Positions 49,643 through 61,077 of a stretch of 64,000 nt of DNA are shown piece by piece. Every line of letters starts with the position of its first letter. Position 1 is the first letter of the stretch. This DNA comes from Aulostomus chinensis (taxonomy: Eukaryota > Chordata > Actinopteri > Syngnathiformes > Aulostomidae), in the NCBI GenBank assembly GCA_037954235.1, contig JBBMOA010000013.1, forward strand, positions 12,298,501-12,362,500, read 5' to 3'. A program made the translations under genes and the position numbers. The notes beneath the pieces are model-generated. The model saw only the letters and a program-made list of their open reading frames with translations. It was not told the DNA's origin and searched no databases.

Positions 49643-50787
49643 CATTTGAACAAAAAAAATAATAATGCCATGTCCAACATTATTTATACCCTTCTCAATA
49701 ATCAATAGAAAAACCTTTGTTGGTTATTATAGCAATCAAATGCTTCCTATAATTGCTGACCAGCTTTTCACATGTCTCCACTGGTATTTTTGCCCATTCA
49801 TCTTTAGCGATGAGCTCTGACTGTTTCAGGTTGGACGGTCTCCTCGCCATCACCCTGATCTTTAGCTCCCATCACAGATTCTCAGTCAGATTCAAGTCAG
49901 GACTCTGGCTGGGCCGCTGCAAAACGTTAACGTTTTTGTCCGCTAAACATTTCTTCACCGCTTTTCTTGTGTGTTTTGGGTCGTTGTTACGCTGAAAAGT
50001 CCACTGGTGCCCAAGGCCAAGTTTCTCTGCAGCCTGCTTGATAGTGTTGTGGAGAATCTTAACGTATTGCTCTTTTTCACGGTGCCTTTTACTGTGATTA
50101 GGTTCCCTGGTCCACTGGCTGAAAAACACCCCCAAAGCATTAGGTTCCCACCACTGTGTTTGACAAGGGGGAAGGTGTTCTTAGGGTAGAAGGCTTCTCC
50201 TTTTTTACCCCAAATGAAGGATACATCATTGTGGCCAAAGAATTCAATTTTTGTGTCGTCCTCCTTGGTCTGCATCCATGGAACCCAGCAGTGTGCAGTG
50301 CCCGTTGGACCACGTTGCCACCAGCAGAGCCCAGATTCACCAGGATGGCCTTGGTGGTCATCCTTGGATTCTTTTTAACCTCTCCCACTAACCTCCTGGC
50401 CAGCACAGGTGTCACTTTTGGTTTCTGACCACGTCCTCTAAATGTTCCACACTGTGGAACGTCTTGTACTTTTTAATAATACTTTGCACTGTAGCCACTG
50501 GAACATGACAACATTTAGATATGGCTTTATTGCCCTTTCCTGACTTGTGAGCAGCCGCAGATCCTCAGTGAGCTCCTTTGTCTTAGCCATGACCGTCCAC
50601 AATCCAACAACTGTTTTTCACCCGTTGGGTTGATTGAAACAGCTGTCCCCAATGAATCAGGATGATTAGGATGCTTTAGAACAGCTTGGACTATTTGGAA
50701 TGGTATAGAACTTTGGATTTTCCCATAGACTGTGACAGTTTGCAAAGGTCATGAATCATTTTGGACATGCCACTTTTTGTTCAAATG
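49643..50787 (-). mobile_element. Tc1-like DNA transposon, degraded, with both terminal inverted repeats
   Basis: A 1.1-kb Tc1/mariner-superfamily element. Its ends begin CATTTGAACAAAAA on both sides (49643 inward, and 50787 inward on the minus strand), followed by further inverted similarity (GCCATGTCCAA against GGCATGTCCAAAA). Each end is next to a TA dinucleotide (49641-49642, 50788-50789), the expected target duplication. Inside is one broken transposase gene. Length is slightly below a full-size element. It has no obvious relation to gria3. Confidence 0.9.
49750..50590 (-). pseudogene. Tc1-like transposase pseudogene
   Basis: Remnant of a DDE transposase that would cut and rejoin its element at TA sites. 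The start MAKTKELTEDLR lies at 50590. The helix-turn-helix region is recognisable around 50140-50415, a block DDTKIEFFGH with the first catalytic Asp near 50255, then NNDPKHT (one Asp of the usual DNDPKHT is Asn) and SQSPDLNLTENL near 49880. The pieces lie in three different frames, so there are several frameshifts, and a stop replaces the Trp after ENL at about 49872. It cannot encode an active enzyme. Confidence 0.88.
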
Positions 50788-50789
50788 TA

Positions 50790-52111
50790 AATAAAAGCTG
50801 AAACATTATTTTTCCCATGATGATGCGTCATCTAAAGTAGAACCTAGATATCCTTTTTGCTTCGTCCTGACACGATGCTGTAACAGTTAATGCTGTGTTT
50901 CACAGAGTTGTAGTTTAAACTCGACCACGATTACTTCCAAACCCCAACCACGCGTTTTTTTGTGCCTTACAAAAAGGAACATCTCATATGCAGTATTGGA
51001 ATTGACAAACTATCTGAATGCTTCAGTATAGTACAGTTCAACTTTATTTTTTTGGGATAGTCCGCAAGCATTAATGGTTTTCTGAATAGTCCTGCTGGTG
51101 TAGTCAGATTAATGTAACATCTAAATAATATACAAATACCTACATGTTTGACAGTTGAACATTTTGTGGACACTCCTCTGGAATAACTCCAACAAACAAC
51201 TGCTGCCGTTGCAAAGACATCAAGCTCACCAATGCCCGTACTTCGTTATCCAGTTTGAATTAACCACTTATAGTGAATGGAAAAGAATCACATGATATTC
51301 TGACAGTATCATCATGTTCAGAGGTTCAAACTTTAGCCCTCAACACAACGGAAGCAACCCGGCAGTTTGAAACTGACTCGGGTGCAGCAAAGTTTTCAAA
51401 AGTCTTCATTTTCATGATTGGAAAACTCTGTTGTGTTGTTGTGAGGCGCAACCGTAGTTAAAGTTATGCATTTTGACATGAGACCTTGTGGATGCAGCTC
51501 TTGTCATTGTCCAGGTGGCTCTGTTAGCATCCAGGGATTTAATAATGATGGTGGAGGACGCTGTCAGACATGTTTAACCGTATTTAAATCTGGTAACCGT
51601 GAAGGCCATCACACACAATTCATATCATTTTCATACTGATCCAACCTCTCTGTTCTATATAGAGGCATCCATTAATCTTCTACACTCATTTATTCAGGTT
51701 TGTCCTTTAATTTTGCGCCCGCCTGTAATTGGGCTATGAACGGGTTAAGTGAGCAGCAGTGTCATTATCACTGGAGTCAGTTTTACATAGCTTTAAAGCC
51801 TCTTACAAACCAAGCCATCAGATAGTGGAAGACATATCAAATGGGGCTGACGTGGTTTCTTTGAACTAAATGATGAAAGGTCTCAGACGACTCCCATTTA
51901 CTTTGATGGATTATATAATGATAATTATTCTTTATACTTACTTGCTGCTGCCTCTTTACTATGTTTTCATTGGGCAAAGTTAAACGACCAGCGTGGAGGA
52001 TAAAAGGGGCTCTACTGGTAGAAATGGAACAAATCCTATTCATAATTTTCATTGGCGGGCAATGACCTGTAACTTAATCTTTTTTTTTTTTTAGCTTAGA
52101 ATATGGGTGGA
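50790..52111. other. 5' flank, nothing recognised
   Basis: Unique-looking DNA between the Tc1-like element and the old SINE fragment. Confidence 0.55.
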
Positions 52112-52300
52112 CCTGTGGTGCGCAGAGAAAAGCGTTTGCATGTTATCCCCATGTTAATGTGGGTAATCTGGCTTCCTCCCACACGCCAAAAACTACAGAC
52201 TCTAAATTGCCTGTATGTGTGAATGTGAGCGGTCTGGTTCTGGCAGTGGACTGCTGACCTGTTCAGGATGTGCCTCGGCTCACCGATGGACCTTAGAATG
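52112..52300 (+). mobile_element. old, diverged SINE family A fragment
   Basis: A decayed plus-strand piece of the same family. It keeps GGCTTCCTCCCACA, then GACTCTAAATTGCC, TGTGTGAATGTGAG and a degraded CTGACCTGTTCAGG-type tail in the same order as the intact copies. The tRNA-like head is not recognisable. Substitutions are dense, so it is much older than the copies in gria3 intron 2. Confidence 0.7.
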
Positions 52301-53480
52301 AGCCTGTAATGCTGCACTACCTTGTTGCCTCAGTAGCTCAGAATGAATGAAACAAACTTTGCATATTTGTTGGCAGTCCAACGGTTCCCAAAGATTACTT
52401 TTGGAGCCACCAGGGGTCTCCACTACAAGCTACAACTACTACTGCTCTTGCGCCTCTTTTCTTTTATTTGCAACAAACATACAGTAACAATGGTCGAGTG
52501 ATGCAAGTTGTCTGATGGTGATTTGGAGGCGGTCCTGTCCTGTCCAGGCTTGCATTGGTTGGTCTTCAATCACTCATTGAGCACTTGTGTAACTCAAGAT
52601 TTCTATGACACCCAGAAAGTACCCAGAGGTAGCAGCTAAAAAGGTTCCTGTAATAACATTCCGAGAATTAAAATGGTTCCTGTGGTCCGGCAAGCTTTCA
52701 GTTATGAAAAGTTTCCTCTGATCCGAAGGCACCTGCTTGCTACTGCTCCTATGTAGTATTTATAGAGTCATTGAGTAGTGCTGGGATCAGAGAGGCAGCT
52801 GAAATGAGGACAGGCTTCTCCTGTGCCCAAAGAGAAACATCATCTCTGAATTTGAACCAAGTTTGAGCTGGTCCAACTTTTCAAACCTAGTCTTTGCCAT
52901 TTCCTCAGGGATGTGGAACACAAAGGGCCTCCGTGAAGAAAATTAACATTTTTCACAGTTCATTGAGCTCATTTAAATGAATCAAAAGATGCAACGGACT
53001 CATTTTCATGTACTGTGGCAAAGCTGATACCAAGCACCACTCAGAATTAACCCCAACTCTGTTTACATGCTTATGAAAATTGCGGTTTAAACCCTTGTAT
53101 ATTATGAACCAAGCTGCTCAGGAAAGGCTGGCTTTTGCTGGCTAAATTATTGTATTTTTTTTACGTTACGGCACTGACATGAAATTATGGTGAATATAAA
53201 ACTGGATATCATTTTATTGATCATTTTTAAACAGTTCACACGCCAAGACTATTCAAGAAACCACAGATAAATTGTATCTGTTTTTGTGCTTGCGCCCGAA
53301 GCCTCAACATCACCCTACAGCCAACTTCTATGAATTTAATTTCTTCACAGATTTTTTTTCTTCTCTTTTTAAAGCATTCAGTTTTCATCTCCCTCTTTTT
53401 GATGTGTTGGTTTTGGTTTTTGTTATAAAGCGTGACATAACTCGTTGACTGACAGGAGCAGAGTAGATGATGGTCCATAT

Positions 53481-53499
53481 GTGTGTGTGTGTGTGTGTG
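53481..53499. repeat. short (GT)n microsatellite
   Basis: About nine perfect GT units. Confidence 0.85.
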
Positions 53500-54606
53500 A
53501 ATACTTACTGACCCTCACTGGTTTTTGGTTACATGGCTATTTTACATACATGTACAGAAAATCTACCTGGATTTGGTGCTTGGTGAGTGTTAATTCAGGT
53601 CCTGCAATTAGAACATAATTAACCGGAAAAAAAAAAAAAACTATCTGAAATGAAATATTTTCTTTTAAAAATCCAAAAGGTAGAATTTGATTCCTATTAT
53701 TTGTTCATGTTGAAAATGATCTTAGGTTATCTCCACCTCTAAAGTAATGGAAGCAGCTCTCTACAAAGGTTATGTTGGCATTTGATTTACAGCATATTTG
53801 GGCTATTTTGCATAGGCTCCGAATATTGCTACCAAACCAATCCCATGAAAAGTTATTTCCCTTGGAGGACCATTTATTTAGTCAAGGCCGGAGTAGTTTA
53901 GTGGGATGGCTTTCATTTCACGGTTCATACTCTCAATGTGATTAATAAGTAAAAATGCTGTTGAAGAGAGAGAAAAGCCGTCATTCAATCCTATCCTCCT
54001 GGAATGGTGGGACGAGAGAGTATCCCAGGGCATTAGAGGCTGTTGTCAATCACTGCATGGAAAATCAAGCGTAGCCTATTTGGATTTGGTCTGACAAGTT
54101 CTCATCTGGTCCGACTACTGCCACAGGAAGCAGGAGCGATGGTGGTGACCAGAGAGGAGTGGATCGTCGCCACGCTGTAGCCCCAGCGCAGCCTTCGGAG
54201 ATTATTTACAAGATGTATTTTAAAAGATGTATCTTATTGGATGTGTGACATCTGTGAATTGATTTGATAATAATCCCCTGGTTCTTCTGAAACCTCATCC
54301 AGTCACGATGAGTTAAAATGACAGCATTAAAATGATCATTAACGGTGACTTTCTTAAACTGAGCTGTGTTTCGGTGTTCGTGTGCGACAACACCTTTTAT
54401 ATTCGAAATATATCAACAATCCATTCCTTCACGATTGGATTGATTATTTTTTTATGTCCGCATACAAATAAAATCAAAGCTATCATATGCATACAATTCA
54501 TGACAATCAAATTTGTTGTAAAATCACAAGACATTCTCTACCAAGCTGAACTAATAAAATCAGTAATCAAATAAATTTCCTTCCTGAAACACAGTCCAAG
54601 TTTTCA

Positions 54607-54624
54607 CCCCCCCCCCCAAAAAAA
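54607..54624. repeat. C11-A7 homopolymer junction
   Basis: Eleven C directly followed by seven A. Confidence 0.93.
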
Positions 54625-57419
54625 TGATAAAAAGAGGACATCTTACCCAATAACGGATACCTCCAGCCATCATAGGAAGGACAGTAAAACAAATGTTTTA
54701 TTCTTGAGTTCAAGAATAAAAATCTTCTTGAACCTGCTGATCTCTTGAGCTAACGGCAACATTCCTGAACACAACTGAGCACACGGCCTAGTGTGAGCAG
54801 GACGTACGCACATGAAGAATTACAATCTAGAGCAAAACCTTTTTTCTTAAAAATGGCACCCAGCTGAACCCTCCTATATACAGTTCTACTTGTCAGACCA
54901 TCAGTAATTCTCCCTCACCCTCTCAAAAGCAAGGCGTCACACACTACCGCCTGAGTCATCATCATAGGAATAACTGATGGCACAACACTTGGACCGACCT
55001 TGTAAAAAAAAAAAACATACTGAGCTGAAGTTGTGTAAAACGTTCGTGCGGCGAGAGAGCAAAGACGTTTTTTTTTTTTAGCACACAGCCACATGAATTG
55101 GCCGCTGAGAAACCCCGCTGGAGCAGTTAATTGCAGCGGCCACGAGAACTCAACACCCTGCAACTTAAAGAAAAAAAACAACAAAAAAACAAAAGCACAT
55201 GTAAAAAGCCAAAACACCAGGAAATGAAGACAATGTATCACATGAGCGGGGTTTAGGTAAAGCGCTGCACATTCCCACCAGTAATCACATGACCGACTGT
55301 GAAAACAGGTACATAATCAAGGAGGTCTCTCTGTACTCCTCCCTTTTTATACTTCTCCTTTACTTGTGATGTTGTGTTGTTGACGTTTGAAACTTGTGCA
55401 CAAGCATAACAAAATATTAGCTTATTGTAAAATATATTTTTAATTTTTTTTTTCTACAGTGACCACCAAAATGTAAAAAACACAAAAAAACAAAATGTAA
55501 AACAAACTTTAAGCACGCCGTGGAAGAACTCCAATTGTCATTAAACAGATTTGCGGTGTTTCTTGACGTCTTAGTTTTTTTTCAGCGCTGCAGTGCAGTT
55601 AAAACTTTAGTGGTACGTTTCGTTGCAGTTCAGCTGTTTTCTGATCCAGGACAGCACAGAATTTATAGGGACGCTTGTTTGCAAGAGAAACACGCAGAGA
55701 TGAGGACAGCAGCAACTGAGGGGAGGTTTCAGGTACCGGAGAGCAAATATGGCAGTGCTCATCCACCCTGTTTGTTAATACGTTATCGCGTTTTAAGGCG
55801 ACAACAAAGAGACGAGACGTGACAGCGGTCGTCTCAAAGAAATTCACACAAAGCAACAAGGCAGCACAGTTTAGGGTATGAAGCAAAGAAACAAGAGGAG
55901 ACGAGGTAATTAATCTCTCCCCTACTGTCTGAGCTCAGACGTACAAAATCATTTTATCAGCTGAATTCACAATAAAACTGTTCTCAGGTACACAATTGTC
56001 CCGATCTGACGAGACATCGTGGCGACTAATTTTATGAAATAGCAAGTAAACATGCTTGAGTTCATTAGCGCCGTACGTTAACTCATTAGCCAGCAACCGA
56101 TAGGAGCTGCTGAAACTCCCGACTTAATAGCTGCGACGTCACCAAACACACAACCGTGCCGCGAATTTAGCAATGCTCAGGATTCAAACAGAGAGTCAGA
56201 AGGGCGTGGCTTCTAAGTGCCACTCACGTCTGTGTGGCGCCGGCGGCTTCATCATCATTGGTCAATCACCCAAGACTCCGTAGAGACCGTTCCTCTGACA
56301 AAAGCTATAAATGCTGATGTGTCGATGTTTCATATTTCAAATCACATTGATTAAACTGCTGGGTTTTTGAAATCAGCCCTTCCTGTCACCTCTCTGGAGA
56401 CAACAAGACTCCCTGAAGATGCGCCTTCATTTATAGACACAACGAACCACGGTCATCAATTATCCCGCTACGCTGCTGTAAGCAACTATGATCATCACTT
56501 TACTAAAACTTTCATTTAAATACTCAGTGGAAGTACATTTTTCATGATTCAAATACACTTGAATTAAAAAATAAGAATTCTAGCTTCGGTATGGTTTTTG
56601 TTAAATAACTGATGAAACAGGATGCCAACATCAAAAGCTTAATTCTTTGATTTGGATCTTTCCTTCTTCAGAAATGACACTCCAGATCGCGGGGACGCAT
56701 ATCATATCGAATATAATCCACCATGTTTAAGGGAAGTTTGTTCCTCCACCTATACTCATTAGTATTCATCGTGTATTTTGTCCAGTTTTGCACCATTACA
56801 CTAAAGTCACATGTATTTACTTGATGCAATCTTAACAACTGCACAGCTTATATTTTACCTCTGGCCAAAGCAATGTGTTTATCAGCAGCAAGATACGGTG
56901 CTTAGCTGAAAATTCCATATATTCCCTAATAGAGCGTATGCATAATTAATACCTCCTGTGTGCATACAGTAAACTCACCATGTTACGGGTGTGTGTCATG
57001 ACTCGTAAGAGCCCTCGGCAGATGGTGCGTCTGACTTCTGAGGCCGGTGTCGGCGCCAGCCTCTGCTCTTCGTCTTCTTCTTTTTTTTCTTTTTTTTTTT
57101 AACTTTTAAAGAGATGATTTGATTTTGCTTAAGTAAGCTCTTGATTACACACTCAAACACCGTAGTCAGATTGAAGAGAGGAAAATAATTTTGAACCCTT
57201 TGAAGTTAAGTCTCTAATGACTCGTCTCTTCCTGGGTGCTCAGTGAAATGTTTGAAATATTGCATCAACTTCACACATTTTTATGCCTGAATGATCACTA
57301 GATTTTGGAAATATGCAACAGTGGAATATGTTAGTCTGACAGTTAAAAATATCAGACTGGCAATTTTTTTTTTCCCTTTCGTGTTTGAACGTGTGCGAGG
57401 TAAAGAGCGACTGTAGCCG

Positions 57420-57790
57420 AACACGGAAGTTGGATTCGGGGACTTTGTGCAAATGTCAGCAGGCCTCCCAGCACCTCCCAAGCAGTGTAACTGGAAATGG
57501 CACTGAGACACCGCTGACCATATGGCTCTTGTAATTAATCGTGCCGATTAATTTTTGGCTCGCCCTCAATGTCTGCACAGCCTCTTATGTAATACCAGAA
57601 CCCCACGAGCAAGCGCTTCCCCTGGCTTTTCATTAGGAATGCTAATGCCATGTAGTGGCAAGGTTAACACCGCGACACAGAGCCCCATTTCACTCAGGAC
57701 AACGTGGCGGCGATTTGGTCTCGTGACTTTACACGTCGTAATTAATACCCAACACACCCGCACCGTACCACAGGAGAGGGGAGCGACTGA
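57420..57790. promoter_or_regulatory. candidate conserved non-coding region in the 5' flank
   Basis: A repeat-free block of balanced composition around the homeodomain-like palindrome, with several TAAT-containing words. The two opposing ORFs across it (107 and 65 codons) resemble nothing I know. Confidence 0.25.
57533..57553. promoter_or_regulatory. interrupted palindrome of homeodomain-like half sites
   Basis: AATTAATCG, TGC, CGATTAATT: perfect 9-bp arms around three bases. Each arm carries a TAATC/TTAAT-type core like those bound by homeodomain proteins. A further TAATTAAT lies near 57740. A regulatory role is inference only. Confidence 0.4.
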
Positions 57791-58256
57791 TCACACAATT
57801 TGGTGTCTGCAAAGGTTTTTACATAGTTTGACAGATTTGGATTCACCATCGATCCTGAACCAAAATAAATTGGCCTAGTACTGCAATATTTGGTGAAAAA
57901 GCCATCTTGTCTTCATGAGTCTACTTGCTTTGATTATCAAAAAAAAAAAGCAAAACAATGTTTTTGTCCAAACATACTAAATTAAGGTAACGTAGAAAAT
58001 ACAAACAAAAACAGTGCTTTCATGTTCTTAAAAAACAATGTTTTACTGAATGAAATAATGGTCGTTAATTACATAAATGGCAATAACAAATATCAGAGGC
58101 AAAAACACTTCCACATTAGTTGAGTATATTCCAAAAGGATCACTTCTTTTTTAACGTATTATTTTTGAATTATTTGCAATTTTATTAAGGCTGATTTCAT
58201 GATTGCCATTTGATCAATTGTGCCGCGCTAAATTGAAGTAATTTCTTTTCGGAAAT

Positions 58257-58274
58257 AAAAAAGGGGGGGGGGGG
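58257..58274. repeat. A6-G12 homopolymer junction
   Basis: Six A directly followed by twelve G. Confidence 0.92.
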
Positions 58275-59449
58275 TCACGTAAGAATCGACAGGACAGAAA
58301 CGGCTCAAGGAAGGAGTGCGATTGCCCCCCCCTCACCTGATGAATCGTCCTATCAACTAAGCTCTGAGCTACTTGCTGGCCTTGGTTAGCTGTCACCTCA
58401 CATAGCTTGCAAGTTCCAAGTACACATGGCCATGATATGGACTAAAACCCTCCAGAGTACAGGAGTTATCTATTATGTATTGTTTACCGCTTAGCTGAAG
58501 TAATGTACCCACCCGAAAGGTGAGGAATAGCCTAGAGGCGTTTGCCAGATGTTCTTTTATAAGACAAAATATATTCACTTTAAATGCCCCCCTTGTTTCA
58601 GCGTACCTCTCCTGAATATTTTAACAGCTCACTGCGGCTGGGACCAATATGCGTTGCTGTCTGTCGGAATTTTTCGCTGTAAGGTCACCAAAGTGATGCC
58701 GTCTTTGAGACAACCAGTGATGCCTGTCCCTGTCACAGCCTGTCAACATCTTCTCGTATGTTTCCTCCTGTTTTTTTCCCCCCATACGTGTCCTTTTTTG
58801 TTTTTCATTTTCCTCATTTAATTTTAGCCCAGGCTTCTGACCCCGTGTGCTGTTTGTACAACAAACCCCTCATTTGTATGCACTGAGCTGGAAAAGAGTG
58901 TGCGTCACCTGCTGTGTCATAGGGCACCATACTAATCGTCCTTGGGATGACTAAAGACCTTAGATTATTGCAGTAATTTTTTACCTTTTCTCCCCCCTCA
59001 AAGGATTGCAGAGATCGGCCTTTCAGAATATTAGTCAGCCTATCTGCGTGTGGGGAGTCACAGGGTGCCGCTGAGGGGAGCCTGAAGGGCTCGTGCTTGT
59101 CATTTTTCGAGTCTCATCCTTCTGCTGCTCTTTCACTTTAACTCTGGGATTGATAAGACTTCTGCTCCTGCAGCTGTGCTGCTCTGGAGCGTTGCACAGT
59201 GATAACAGACCAGCCAGAGTCAAGCTGTTATCTCCTTGATGCTGACATTCACCGCATATACTTGGTAACATGTGCCCAAAAGGTACAGTGCTCTCACTGA
59301 GAAGCCTGCAGGGCTAAACACAATGAGGGAAGACTGCGCACATCTGAACACGATCACACTCACAATCGCAGGAAATGAGGCATGAATGCAGGATGTTTTA
59401 GACAGAGACACATTTAGATATTAGTGCCCTTTTTTCAGCTTCTCATTAT

Positions 59450-59472
59450 TCTTTTTTTTTTTTTTTTTTTTT
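59450..59472. repeat. long T homopolymer
   Basis: A run of about 22 T, matched by an A-run of about 19 at 59636-59654, about 165 bp downstream. No element was recognised between them. Confidence 0.85.
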
Positions 59473-61023
59473 GCTGTCACGTCAGAAAGTAGTGCAGTCC
59501 TTGTAGCAGTTTTTGTGAAGAGAACTTGTTTAACCTCTGATCCGCCGTGTTCCTGCGGGATCGTTTGTTTCAGCTCCGGTGTGATTTCACATTTCAGAAT
59601 GATTTTGAAAGATGACGAATGATGAAATGCTAATAAAAAAAAAAAAAAAAAAAAGGCCAGTAGATCTAACCACGATTTGTTTGTGTGTAAGAACGCGATT
59701 CGAGTCATTACCTAACTAGCTTGCCACCTACAGTTGGCTATTCGGCAGTGCTGATGTATACGGCATTTTATAAGGTAGCAGAGCGAGGCTATTTTTGGTC
59801 AATTAGACTTCCCAATTGTTGTAATATCAGAAATGAAGTAAAAGTGGGTGTTGATTCTAAATGACGCTCTTTCTGTTGTTTCCAGCGGGGCAGAACAAAC
59901 GTGACCCACGGCTGAGATGCCACTCGATGCTTAAATCTCTCATGTACAGCCTGGCCAGCGTCACCACTAACAGTTCTGACACCATCATATCCATCATCCC
60001 AAGACAAGCGTGACCCGATGTTCCATAACAAAACGCTCCAGATTGGACCCAACTGTGTCCACTCTGTCAGCTGATAAACAGGCTACAGAGATGGAGTGTA
60101 CCGAACTACAGACCTGGAAAAAGTCAACAGACTTTTCCTGTTCAAAGCATGGTGACAAAATATTCTCTCTCTGGGGTTCTGAAGACATTTCAGAGTCTGA
60201 TTCTTTCATATATTTGAACAAAAACTGTCCATGTAATTCAGAAACTATCTCCAGTCAGTAAATGAGAGAAGACACAATGCCGGCTTTGAAGTCATCATTC
60301 CCTTTTGTTTCAAACATGACACAAGTCGGACAGAAACTGTCGAGAGACATTATGTTTCGAGACACTTTGTTCTCCAGAATTAAATTAAGTTTTACATTAA
60401 AAGGAGGTTTGTACTTCATAAGTGCTGAAAATAAAAGGGTAGGATGTACCTTATCTCTGCCTGTGCTCTCACTCGCTTTTTATTACAGAGGTAATTTGCA
60501 TTTTAATTTGAAGCTTGAACCTACGCTACCTAATAGAATTAAACTAAGAGACACATTGACATGGTTTTCTGACCTCTGAGAGGCTTGCAAGTACAGAAAG
60601 GGCAAAAACATTCAGGTTGTGGCGAGCCCTGGGTTCGACCCCTGCTGAGATAAGACTAAGAGGTAAACATCGGCTTCTTAAACGCCAATTATGATCATAA
60701 TTTTCTGCCAACTCCCTACAGACACGGCGCATTCATCTGTAAAATAGTTTAGGTTTTCTTTTTGAGGAAAAAAAAAAAAAAGAAGATATTTTGACGTAGC
60801 ATATTTCCATTTTGGATCACATGATCGGCAGACCTCGCACAGAAAGCAAAGCTGCATTGTGTGTGTGTGTTTTTTTTCCCCTCTTTACCGCACAACAAGA
60901 TTGCTGTTTGTTTTGTGGTAATAACTCACAGTCTGTATCTGTGAAATTGGAAGTGGACTTGTCAGACATTTGAATGTTTACAGCAGCTTTGAATTTTCTA
61001 TTCCAGTCAATATTAGGTTAGGG

Positions 61024-61024
<1 letters not shown>

Positions 61025-61076
<52 letters not shown>
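61025..61076. repeat. (TG)26 microsatellite
   Basis: Perfect TG run in the far 5' flank. Confidence 0.97.

Positions 61077-61077
<1 letters not shown>

Larger units (their letters stand above)
52301..57419. other. 5' flank, nothing recognised
   Basis: AT-rich DNA with A/T and C/A runs. The frames at 55520-55822 and 55599-55886 overlap on opposite strands and match nothing known to me. Confidence 0.55.
57791..61024. other. 5' flank, nothing firmly recognised
   Basis: Contains simple runs and two weak tRNA-like sequences (about 58290-58375 minus, 60615-60650 plus) that are too degraded to call. Confidence 0.5.

Noticed and set aside
55520..55886. Overlapping ORFs of 100 and 95 codons on opposite strands
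   Set aside because: Mutually exclusive, unknown to me, no splice or promoter evidence.
58290..58375. tRNA-like TAGCTCAGAGC with downstream B-box-like sequence, minus strand
   Set aside because: Interrupted by a G-rich run and lacking paired arms. Too weak to call.
60615..60650. tRNA T-arm-like GGGTTCGACCCC on the plus strand
   Set aside because: No convincing A box or acceptor stem at the right distance; at best a degraded SINE.
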